From positions 196,804,566-196,868,565 of the forward strand of contig NC_050096.1 of the NCBI RefSeq assembly GCF_902167145.1: a DNA stretch of 64,000 bases, in the 5' to 3' direction. The notes below the pieces were generated by a model. That model had not been told where the DNA came from. It made no database searches and saw nothing but the letters and a program-made list of their open reading frames with translations. Both the position numbers and the translations under genes were made by a program. Shown one piece after another: positions 11,416 to 21,416 of this stretch (positions within the stretch are counted from its first letter, which is position 1; the number at the start of each line of letters is the position of its first letter). The stretch comes from Zea mays (taxonomy: Eukaryota; Streptophyta; Magnoliopsida; Poales; Poaceae).

Positions 11416-12470
11416 ATCACGCTCATCACGGTCATCACACAAATGCCTTTTGGCAAGAGGTAACAAAAGCATTCCATCCTCTAGTGATGAAAGTAGTAGT
11501 GATGATGAAGGTGAGGGAAAGCCCTCTGTAGATGAGCTTGCGGAAGCCATAGAATTTTTCCAGGATGTTTGCGCTAAGCAAAAAGCTCAACTTAAAACCT
11601 TGAAAAATAAGTTGGTTAGCTCACAAAATGATTATAAAGGTTTGCTAGAAAAATTTGAAACTTTTGCAAACTTAAATAGTGAGCTGTCAACTAAAATTGA
11701 GCTATTGGAATCTAGTGCTCCATCCACTGCTACCGATGATGGTCTCATTAAAAAGAATGAAAAACTTAAGGCTAAGTTAGCTAGCTCCCAAGAAGCTATT
11801 GCAAATTTGCTAGAGAAAATGAAAATTCTTAGCATGCACAATAATGAGCTAACTACTAAGCTAGAAAACATTGGTAGCACCCCAGCAGCATCTTTAGTTG
11901 AAATACCTGAAATTATTAAGAAAAATGCTTCTACTACTTGCTTTGATTTAACTAATGATTCTAACCCCTGCAACCAAGTTCTTGTTGAGAATATTGTTGT
12001 AGAAACATGTTCGGATGAGGTTGCAAAGGAAAATGAACAATTAAAGCAAGAAGTGGCTCGCCTTGGCAAGACTTTGTACGACAAGAAAGGCAAAGCCAAA
12101 CAAATCCGACCTCCACAGGATAACACCACTGTGAGAGGAACAAGCCTATGGAGGGAGAAACTATGATTTGTAGGCTATGCCATATGGAAGGCCATAAGTC
12201 TTTCCAATGCAAGGCGATGACCGGGGATAAACAAAGGCAAAAGCTCAAGCAAAATCCATTAAGCAAAATCTCCAACACCTACATGAAAAAGGTGGACAAA
12301 AAGACTGCTACACCACATTTGATCAAGAAGAAAAAGAATGGAAAGGTGATAGCAATCAAAGCCAACAAGCAAGCCAACAAAGGAAAGGGGGCCAAACGTA
12401 TCTGGGTGCCAAAGGAAGTAATTTCAACCATGAAAAGCACCAAGAAGGTTTGAATCCCGAAAGGGAAGTG
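11416..12470 (+). pseudogene. gag: Sirevirus gag, 3' part, element C first copy
   Basis: This matches the second C copy (16253-17296) almost base for base. It covers a serine/acid-rich stretch (SSDESSSDDEGEG), a long coiled-coil region and a CCHC-like knuckle CRLCHMEGHKSFQC encoded at 12172-12213. B cut off its 5' part. A one-base difference near 12133 (gtgagaggaac against gcgggagtgaac) shifts the frame, and a TGG to TGA change near 12451 stops the last segment. Gag would form the cytoplasmic virus-like particle. No protease, integrase or RT follows. Confidence 0.8.
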
Positions 12471-13807
12471 AGTGGAACAAAGTGTATGGGAAATTTGGAG
12501 ACTTGGCAAAGTTGGGATGTATATCATGGGATACATCATATTGGATCAAGTTTATTGCCAAGTGGGTTAGTGAAAATTTTGGACCCAAATTTCCCATCCA
12601 TGACTAAGGTAACTAGATTTATTGTATCTCTTGTCTTTAGATATGCGTATCTATTTTCTGTGTATCTAGTTTACCCTTCTTGCCTAGTATCATATTTGGT
12701 ACTTACTTTTGGTTAAAATTGTGCATACTAGGTAAATCACATGGTAGGATTGCTTGCTTTCAATTCATATACTTAAGCAAACCTACATGGCTTAAAACGT
12801 TTATTTAAGCATGGCACATAGCTTTTCTATCACTCCATAGTAAATGATACATCAATTGAAAACCTTGAATTCTACAAGTTGTATCATTTAACTTATATGT
12901 GCCAAAGTTCGGATTATAGATAATTTGCCCCTCTTGATATCAAATCAAAGTGCATGTCTCCTACAAGTATTCAAAACTTGTATGCACACCTTCAGGGGGA
13001 GGTTACTCTATAATCTAATACTTTGAGACTAACACCTTTTCAAGTCTATTTCATGTGATAGTCTCATTGTAAGGAAAATGAGGTCCCCAGAGAAAGACAA
13101 CAATCTTCCACTGCAAAATCTTCAAGAACTCTCATGTCTCTCAAGCTCGGCATTAAATTTCAATCGGTATCTTTTGAGACTACATCTAGTATCATTTACA
13201 TCTCTTCTCCATTATTTGATTAGACTATATTTCATATCATATACTTCCATGTTGCTAAAAATGCATAAGTAGTTAACTCATATTCTGTTACCTATGCATA
13301 AGGGAAGCTAGTCTTTTCAAATCATGTCTTGCACCTCTAATTTTCACATGCTTTTTCCTAAGATCTCTGTCAGGGGGAGCTTTTCTTCATCTCTAAAAGG
13401 GGAGAAAACTCTTTCTAAAGGAGAACACTCATTTAGGGGGAGTAATCTTTTGAGGACAAGCGTTTATTTACTTCCTACATGCTTTTAATGTCTTCCTTTT
13501 CGGTGGTTGATGCCAAAGGGGGAGAAGTTTAGGGACCAAAGCAATGAAAACTATATCAAACACCAATCACCAAACACCACAAATTTAAAATTTTAAATAT
13601 ACAAATGGTTTTTCAAGTGGTTTTGGTTATTTGGTCCAAAAATAGGAAGTAAGTGAATTATGGAGTTAGGGGGAGGCTTAAATCCATAATATCACATTGT
13701 GGGGACAAACATGCATCCTAGCAAGTAGATCGCATATTTTCATTCAAATACTTGAATTATTTGCATGCTTTGGTTGTGTTGTCATCAATCACCAAAAAGG
13801 GGGAGAT
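12471..13807 (+). other. 3' noncoding region of C first copy with multiple polypurine tracts
   Basis: Between the gag remnant and the LTR there is no pol. Several gggggag purine runs occur: near 12995, 13373, 13437, 13518, 13669 and finally aaaaagggggagat (13794-13807) directly before the LTR. Such repeated polypurine tracts are a known hallmark of Sireviruses. About 110 bp (roughly 12605-12715) are present here and absent from the second copy. Confidence 0.75.
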
Positions 13808-15122
13808 TGTAAGGAAAATGGACCCCGGGCCATTTGGCTATTGAGTTTTGGTGTTTGATGATCAGCATAATCCGTGAACTAATAAGTTTTCTAGTGTTTA
13901 TGTTTGTAGTTCACAGGATGCAAGATTTACTTGGACTAAGGATTTGGGGAAAGCAACACCTCAAAAGAAGACATTAGGAAGATCCAAGAAAAGTCCAAGT
14001 GTGCTGCCTGCGGACTGTCTATGCATGGAGCACCGGACTGTCCGGTGGCACACCAGACTGTCCGGTGCCCACACGCTGGACTGTCCGGTGCACCAGGGAA
14101 TCTCAGCCCTACGGCTAGTTCCAGGTGGCACCCGGAGAGAAGACCACTAGACTGTCCGGTGTGAGCACCAGACTGTCCGGTGTGGAAAGCCTACGGCGCA
14201 AACGGTCACCTGCTCTGACAGGGCAACGACTAGGCGCACCAGACAACGCACTGAAGCTTTTCTCTAACGGCTATTTTGGAGTTGGGGCCTATATATACTT
14301 CACCCAACTGGCCATTTGAAGGTGTGGGAGCCCAAGCAACATACCAAGGCATATAGTGCACATTTCCAAGAGCTCAAACACTCAAGTGCTTAATAGAATC
14401 ACTCGGTGATTAGTGTAGGTGCTTTGCAAAGTGCTTAGGTTAGTTAGACCGCTTTAGCGCTTGCTTTAGGTGAACCCTAGTTAGTTGAGTGAGTTTAGAC
14501 AAACCACACAACCCCTCAGCTCTTGCGTGAGCCGTTGTAATTGTACCAAGTGGGGCGAGAGTCTTGCGAGACCGTGACAACTGCGTTTGTGTCACAGCCG
14601 CCACCGTGTACTGAAGGGAACGAGGCCCGCGGCGTTTCGGCCGGAAGCTCGATAGTGGAGACAGCGGGGAGCGTCCGAGAGGAGCCAGAAGCGGAGCACC
14701 ACTTGCGCGTGGAGAAGGCCCGCGGCTCTCTACGGAGTTACTTGACCGTGGTGCTTGGCCCTCGCGTGGGCTTCCCTTTGCGTAGGGGCACCAACGAGGA
14801 TTAGTCGAGACCTTGCGTGGTTCTGGATACCTCGGTAAAAATACCGGCGTCATCCACGAGAGTTTGCTTCTCTACTTTGCTCTTTAAGTTTCTGCATTTA
14901 TATTAAGCATCTAAGTTTCAATCTTGTATTCATACTTATTTAGTGTAGATTGAAACTTAGCCATTGCGGTAGAGATAGCAACACTTAGACAAAACCTAGA
15001 TTACACTTTCTAGTTTGATTATTTGCATAGGTTTTGCTCTAGGGATTTAATTGTGGCCTAGTTTAGTAAAAGTTTTAGAAGTCCTAATTCATCCCCCTCT
15101 TAGGCGTCACCCGTTTTCTACA
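13808..15122 (+). repeat. Middle LTR of element C (1315 bp)
   Basis: It begins tgtaaggaaaatgg after the polypurine tract and ends ttttctaca just before the primer-binding site, so it serves both as 3' LTR of the left internal region and 5' LTR of the right one. Palindromic ggactgtccggtg units cluster at about 14030-14185. A TATA box (cctatatatac, 14288-14298) lies downstream of them. The copy at 18522-18857 plus 45771-46778 is the partner, with several percent divergence by eye and an indel near 14240/45880. Confidence 0.92.
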
Positions 15123-15124
15123 AG

Positions 15125-15136
15125 TGGTATCAGAGC
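15125..15136 (+). other. Primer-binding site of C (initiator tRNA-Met)
   Basis: The sequence tggtatcagagc lies two bases after the LTR end. It is complementary to the 3' end of plant initiator methionine tRNA, the standard primer of Copia elements, and fixes the orientation of C as plus. Confidence 0.93.
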
Positions 15137-15203
15137 CTGGTTTGGCTCATTTGAAACGTTTTAGCTTCACCGCTAAAAGAGCCGACGCTTTTTAGAGGAA
15201 GGG

Positions 15204-17296
15204 ATGGATACTCATAGGCCACCACACTTCGACGACACTAACTTCCCATATTATAGTGCTAGAATGGCTTGCTACCTAGAGGCCGTTGATCTAGGTGTTT
15301 GGAGAGTCACTCGTGGCGGAATGAAACCCCTCAAAAATCCCGAGAAACCCACCACGTGTGAGGAAAAATAAATTCATTTAAATGCTAGAGCCAAAAATTG
15401 CTTGTATGAATCTCTTAGCATGGATATTTTTAATCAAGTATTTACCTTGAAAACTACTAATGAGATTTGGCTAAAATTGCATGAGCTCCATGACGGCACA
15501 TCCAATGTCCGTGAGCAAAAACATTGCCTAGTCTTAAATGAGTATAATTCATTTGCTATGAAAGATGATGAGCTTGTTAGAGACATGTATTCTCGTTTGA
15601 ATCTAATTATCAATGAGCTCAATTCTATTGTCATTAATAAGCTAGGTGATGCAGACATTGTAAGGAAGATTATCTCCCTGCTACCACAACGAAGATATGG
15701 GAGCATCATCACCATCCTTCACAACATGGAGGACTTGAGCAACATGACCCCGACCATTATGATTGGGAAAATCGCGGCTTTTGAGATGTCATGAAAAATG
15801 TGTCGGGGAGAGGAGCCAACTTCCTCAAGGCCGTATGCTTTTGCATGTGATGAAAGGAAGGGCAAAAAGAAGGCTCCTACTCCAAGTTCCACAAGTGAAG
15901 AAGAGGAAGAAGAATAAAGTGATGATGATGAAGATAATCAACCATGCACATCATCCTCCGAGGACGAAGAAACAATCCGACGTGTTGGAAAGGTAATGAG
16001 GATGATCCGCAAGATTAATCTAATGGGTGTGCCACTGTAGGTCGAAGATCTTCTCTTTAACATTGACAGGAAAAAGAAAAGGAAGAGAGGATGCTTCGCA
16101 TGTGGGGAGAAGGGCCACTTCAGGGACAACTGTCCAAGTATGGCTGAACCCAAAAAGGAGAGGAGCAAAGGCAAGGCGCTAATAAGTGTTAGAACTTGGG
16201 ACGATTCTTCAAGCGAAGATGAACCTCCAAGGACGCGCAGCCACCGATCCTCATCACGCTCATCACGGTCATCACACAAATGCCTTTTGGCAAGAGGTAA
16301 CAAAAGCATTCCATCCTCTAGTGATGAAAGTAGTAGTGATGATGAAGGTGAGGGAAAGCCCTCTGTAGATGAGCTTGCGGAAGCCGTAGAATTTTTCCAG
16401 GATGTTTGCACTAAGCAAAAAGCTCAACTTAAAACCTTTAAAAATAAGTTGGTTTGCTCACAAAATGATTATAAGGTTTGCTAGAAAAATTTGAAACTTT
16501 TGCAAACTTAAATAGTGAGCTGTCAACTAAAATTGAGCTATTGGAATCTAGTGCTCCATCCACTACTACCGATGATGGTCTCATTAAAAAGAATGAAAAA
16601 CTTAAGGCTAAGTTAGCTAGCTCCCAAGAAGCTATTGAAAATTTGCTAGAGAAAATGGAAATTCTTAGCATACACAATAATGAGCTAACTACTAAGCTAG
16701 AAAACATTGGTAGCACCCCAGCAGCATCTTTAGTTGAAATACCTGAAATTATTAAGAAAGATGCTTCTACTTCTTGCTTTGATTTAATTAATGATTCTAA
16801 CCCCTGCAACCAAGTTCTTGTTGAGAATATTGTTGTAGAAACATGTTCGGATGAGGTTGCAAAGGAAAATGAACAATTAAAGCAAGAAGTGGCTCGCCTT
16901 GGCAAGACTTTGTACGACAAGAAAGGCAAAGCCAAACAAATCCGACCTCCACAGGATAACACCACTGCGGGAGTGAACAAGCCTATGGAGGGAGAAACTA
17001 TGATTTGTAGGCTATGCCATATGGAATGCCATAAGTCTTTCCAATGCAAGGCGATGACCGGGGATAAACAAAGGCAAAAGCCATCAATTAAAATCTCCAA
17101 CACCTACATAAAAAAGGTGGACAAAAAGACTGCTACACCATATTTGATCAAGAAGAAAAAGAATGGAAAGGTGATAGCAATCAAAGCCAACAAGCAAGCC
17201 AACAAAGGAAAGGGCGCCAAACGCATCTGGGTGCCAAAGGAAATAATTTCAACCATGAAAAGCACCAAAAAGGTTTGGATCCTAAAAGGGAAGTGA
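15204..17296 (+). pseudogene. gag: Sirevirus gag, element C second copy (complete length, broken)
   Basis: The ATG at 15204 starts a Copia gag: an N-terminal segment with FDDTNFPYYSARMACYL, then a UBN2-like helical domain (about 15402-15790, EIWLKLHELHDG), a CCHC zinc knuckle CFACGEKGHFRDNC (16092-16133), an SR/acid-rich stretch, coiled coils, and a second knuckle CRLCHMECHKSFQC. It ends IWVPKEII... at the TGA 17294-17296. In-frame stops occur at 15369 (TAA), 15792 (TGA), 15915 (TAA) and 16038 (TAG). A one-base deletion near 16474 (tataaggttt against tataaaggttt in copy 1) shifts the frame. In autonomous relatives the IWVPK motif sits just before protease; here noncoding sequence follows, so C is gag-only. 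The copy could not make a functional protein. Confidence 0.85.
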
Positions 17297-18521
17297 GTGG
17301 AACAAAGGTCTACGGGAAATTTGGAGACTTGGCAAAGTTGGGATGTATATCATGGGATACATCATATTGGATCAAGTTTATTGCCAAGTGGGTTAGTGAA
17401 AATTTTGGACCCAAATTTCCCACCCATGACTAGGTTAAAATTGTGCATACTAGGTAAATCACATGGTAGGATTGCTTGCTTTCAATTCATATACTTAAGC
17501 AAACCTACATGGCTTAAAACGTTTATTTAAGCACGGCACATAGCTTTTCTGTCACTCCATAGTAAATGATACATCAATTGAAAACCTTGAATTCTACAAG
17601 TTGTATCATTTAACTTATATGTGCCGAAGTTTGGATTATAGATAATTTGCCCCTCTTGATATCAAATCAAAGTGCATGTCTCCTACAAGTATTCAAAACT
17701 TGTATGCACACCTTCAGGGGGAGGTTACTCTATAATCTAATACTTTGAGACTAACACCTTTTCAAGTCTATTTCATGTGATAGTCTCATTGTAAGGAAAA
17801 TGAGGTCCCCGGAGAAAGACAACAATCTTCCACTGCCAAATCTCCAATAACTCTCATGTCTCTCAAGCTCAGCATTGAATTTCAATCGGTATCTTTTGAG
17901 ACTATATCTAGTATCATTTACATGTATTCTCCATTATTTGATTAGACTATATTTCATATCATATACTTCCATGTTGCTAAAAATGCATAAGTAGTTAACT
18001 CATATTCTGTTACCTATGTATAAGGGAAGTTAGTCTTTTTAAATCATGTCTTGCACCGCTAATTTTCACATACTTTTTCCTAAGATCTCTGTCAGGGGGA
18101 GCTTTTCTTCATCTCTAAAAGGGGAGAAAACTCTTTCTAAAGGAGAACACTCATTTAGGGGGAGTAATCTTTTGAGGACAAGCGTTTATTTACTTCCTAC
18201 ATGCTTTTAATGTCTTCCTTTTCGGTGGTTGATGCCAAAGGGGGAGAAGTTTAGGGACCAAAGCAATAAAAACTATATCAAACACCAAACACCACAAATT
18301 TAAAATTTTAAATCTACAAATGGTTTTTCAAGTGGTTTTGGTTATTTGGTCCAAAAATAGGAAGTAAGTGAATTATGGAGTTAGGGGGAGGCTTAAGTCC
18401 ATAATATCACATTGTGGGGACAAACATGCATCCTAGCAAGTAGATCGCATATTTTCATTCAAATACTTGTATTATTTGCTTACTTTGGTTGTGTTGTCAT
18501 CAATCACCAAAAGGGGGAGAT
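17297..18521 (+). other. 3' noncoding region of C second copy with multiple polypurine tracts
   Basis: No gene is seen. The purine runs of copy 1 recur near 17715, 18096, 18160, 18240 and 18384, and aaaagggggagat (18509-18521) directly precedes the next LTR. Compared with copy 1 it lacks about 110 bp at 17430. The order LTR, primer site, gag, multiple polypurine tracts, LTR marks it as the internal part of a pol-less Sirevirus of about 3.4 kb. Confidence 0.78.
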
Positions 18522-18857
18522 TGTAAGGAAAATGGACCCCGGACCATTTGGCTAATTGAGTTTTGGTGTTTGATGATCAACATAATCCGTGAACTAATAA
18601 GTTTTCTAGTGTTTATGTTTGTAGTTCACAGGATGCAAGATTTACTTGGACTAAGGATTTGGGGAAAGCAACACCTCAAAAGAAGACATTAAGAAGATCC
18701 AAGAAAAGTCCAAGTGTGCTGCCTGCGGGCTGTCTGTGCGTGGAGCACTGGACTGTCCGATGGCACACCGGACTGTCCGGTGCCCACACGCCGGACTGTC
18801 CGGTGCACCAGGGAATCTCAGCCCAATGGCTAGTTCCAGGTGGCACCCGGAGAGAAG
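18522..18857 (+). repeat. 3' LTR of element C, left piece
   Basis: It begins tgtaaggaaaatgg like the middle LTR and follows it up to cccggagagaag, where D was inserted. The rest of this LTR resumes at 45771. The pieces together give about 1344 bp. The last five bases, agaag (18853-18857), are the left target-site duplication of D. Confidence 0.93.
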
Positions 18858-20187
18858 TGAGAGCACCTAGAGGGGGGGGGGGTGAATAGGTGATCCTGTA
18901 AAACTTGAAAAACTTAAGCCACAAAAACTTGGTTAAGCGTTAGCACAGTAAAATGCCAAGTGGCTAGAGAGGAGTCTCAACAAAACACAATAACCAAAAG
19001 AAATCAATCACAGAGATGGCACGGTGGTTATCCCGTGGTTCGGCCAAGACCAACGCTTGCCTACTCCACGTTGTGGCGTCCCAACGGACGAGGGTTGCAA
19101 TCAACCCCTCTCAAGCGGTCCAAAGACCCACTTGAATACCACAGTGTTTTGCTTGCTTTTCTCAATCCCGTTTGCGAGGAATCTCCACAACTTGGAGCCT
19201 CTCGCCCTTACACTTGAAGTTCACAAAGAAGCACAGAGCAAGGGAGGGATTAGCAACGCACTCAAGGCAAGAAATCACAGCAACACCACGCACACAAGTC
19301 GCAACTAGAGCTCGCAACACAACTCAATGAGTTTACAACTCCACTAGAGCTCTATATGCTATCACAATGAAACAGATGCGCGGAATCGAGGTCTTGGTGC
19401 TTAGGAATGTTGTAGGAATGCTTGGTGTGCTCCTCCATGCGCCTAGGGGTCCCTTTTATAGCCCCAAGGCAGCTAGGAGCCGTTGAGAGCAATCTAGGAA
19501 GGCTGATCTTGCCTTCTGTCGACTGGCGCACCGGACAGTCCGGTGCACACCGGACACTGTCCGGTGCCCGATTTCCTTCAAAAAATGGCACAGTCGACCG
19601 TTGGCAGCCTGAGAGCCGTTGGCGCACCGGACAGTCCGGTGCCCCCTTCTAGCCGTTGGCTCGGCCACGTGTCCCGCGCAGATTGCGCGGCCGACCGTTG
19701 GCCCGGCCGACCATTGGCTCACCGGACAGTCCGGTGCACACCGGACAGTCCGGTGAATTATAGCCGTACGTCGCCGGTGAATTCCCGAGAGCGACGAGTT
19801 CGCCTATGAACGACCCACCGGACAGTCCGGTGCACCACCGGACAGTCCGGTGAATTATAGTCGTACACCGCCGTCGAAGTCCCGAGAGCAGCCTGTTTGC
19901 CAGAGCCAGCCTGGCGCACCGGACACTGTCCGGTGCACCACCGGACAGTCCGGTGCTCCAGACTGAGCAGAGTCTTGGCTGCTCGAGCCAAGGCATTTTC
20001 AATTGGATTTTTCCTGTTTCCAGCACTTAGACACAATACATTAGTCCATAAAACAATGTACTAAGTCTGAGAAACATACCTTTATCCTTGATTTGTACTT
20101 TGTCCACCTTTTTACACTTAGGCACTTGTGTTGGACACTAAATCACCAAAATACTTAGAAATGGCCCAAGGGCACATTTCCCTTTCA
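18858..20187 (-). repeat. 3' LTR of element D (1330 bp)
   Basis: In sense (minus) it starts at 20187 with tgaaaggg and ends at 18858 with gtgctctca, after a run of 11 C. A TATA box (ggctataaaaggg) lies at 19463-19451. Nine palindromes of the form caccggac-a-gtccggtg crowd 19529-19955, upstream of the TATA box in the sense direction. The partner LTR is 44414-45765. Confidence 0.95.
19529..19955. repeat. Cluster of nine CACCGGACAGTCCGGTG palindromes
   Basis: Exact 17 bp copies start at 19529, 19625, 19720, 19739, 19816, 19836 and 19939. Two copies with a two-base longer centre (ggacactgtcc) start at 19548 and 19917. Palindrome clusters of this type are described for maize Sirevirus LTRs. The corresponding cluster in the 5' LTR is 45087-45533. 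Confidence 0.95.
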
Positions 20188-20975
20188 ATCTCCCCCTTTT
20201 TGGTGATTTATGCCAACACAACATAAAGCAAGTAGAACAAGTACAAAATCAATTCAACTAAGAACTCAAAATTGTTTTGATTCAAATTTAACATATATGG
20301 ATCACTCTATGCCACCACTTGGTTTGTTTTTGCAAATCAAACTCAAATTCCTATCTCTAAGTCAAATCCACTTGTAGAGACATAAAGAGAGGTTTTCCAA
20401 AGAAATTTGATCAAGGATTTCAGAAACTCCCCCTTTTTCCCATAATCAACACTTCTCCCCACAAGAGGCCAACTTTTGACATAAGAGACAATAAAAGAGT
20501 TTTGACAAACCAAAAGCTCTAATCTACTATTTTCAAAATTTCTCAAGTGGTAGCTGATCCATCTATTGCTTTGGCCTTTATTTTCTCCCCCTTTGGCATC
20601 AAGCACCAAAACGGAATCAATCTTGGGCCTTTAACCCTATTGCCTCACCAAAATCTTCAATAAGAATACAAAGGCAATAAGAGGACGTGAGATGAACTTG
20701 GAATTAGTTACCCTCTCATCGGAGTGCAGTGGAAGTCTTTCATGGTCCAAGTCCACCTTTTCCCTTTCAAAACTCCTTTGAGACTAAATCAAGCAAACTC
20801 AAGCAAACGGTTAGTCTCAAAGGGTCAAGTTGTAGCACAACTCCCCCTAAATATGTGCATCACTTGCACAAGGACTTGTGAGGTCCGGGGAGTGATTGTA
20901 CAACTTGAGCACCATAGTAAGCAACAAAATGCATAAGGAACATGATCAAAGGCATAAATACATGTATGCTATAAA
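20188..20975 (-). other. 3' noncoding region of D with multiple polypurine tracts
   Basis: No gene. On the minus strand, gggggag runs occur opposite ctccccc at 20190-20196, 20428, 20585 and 20842. The one at 20188-20203 abuts the LTR and is the functional polypurine tract. A conserved phrase describing tggtgatttatgcc lies beside it. Confidence 0.8.
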
Positions 20976-21416
20976 TCAATCCAAGTTCCGCGAATCTAGG
21001 ACATTTAGCTCACTACGCAGCCTGCAAAAGGTCTTTTCATCTAAAAGCTTGGTAAAGATATCGGCTAGCTGGTTCTCAGTGCTAACATGAAACACTTCGA
21101 TATCTCCCTTTTGCTGGTGGTCTCTCAAAAAGTGATGCCGGATGTCAATGTGCTTTGTGCGGCTGTGCTCAACAGGATTTTCCGCTATTCGGATAGCACT
21201 CTCATTGTCACATAGGAGTGGGACTTTGCTCAGATTGTAGCCAAAGTCCCGGAGGGTTTGCCTCATCCAAAGTAGTTGCGCGCAACACTGTCCTGCGGCA
21301 ACGTACTCGGCCTCAGCGGTGGATAGGGCAACGGAAGTTTGTTTCTTAGAGTTCCACGACACTAGGGACCTTCCTAAGAATTGCACGTCCCCGATGTACT
21401 CTTCCTATCGACCTTA
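20976..21416 (-). pseudogene. pol: Copia RNase H, C-terminal part, element D
   Basis: This is the end of the D pol, separated from its RT by the inserted E. Visible RNase H signs are STAEAEYVAAG, CDNESAIRIAE and the C-terminal HVSTENQLADIFTKLL. It ends in a TAG after ...NVLDSRNLD. Between E and the first clear residues, near 21385, one base is missing (ACGTGCAATTC where the frame needs another C), so the first codons after E are out of frame. It would have removed template RNA during reverse transcription. Confidence 0.85.

Noticed and set aside
14440..14853. 137 codon minus and 87 codon plus frames
   Set aside because: Inside the C LTR and repeated at 46097-46461; no domain.
15125..15136. 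tRNA gene
   Set aside because: Only a 12 bp complement of the tRNA 3' end is present, which is the primer-binding site.
19529..19955. CRISPR-like array
   Set aside because: Repeats are palindromes with irregular spacing in an LTR of a plant retrotransposon; no cas genes.
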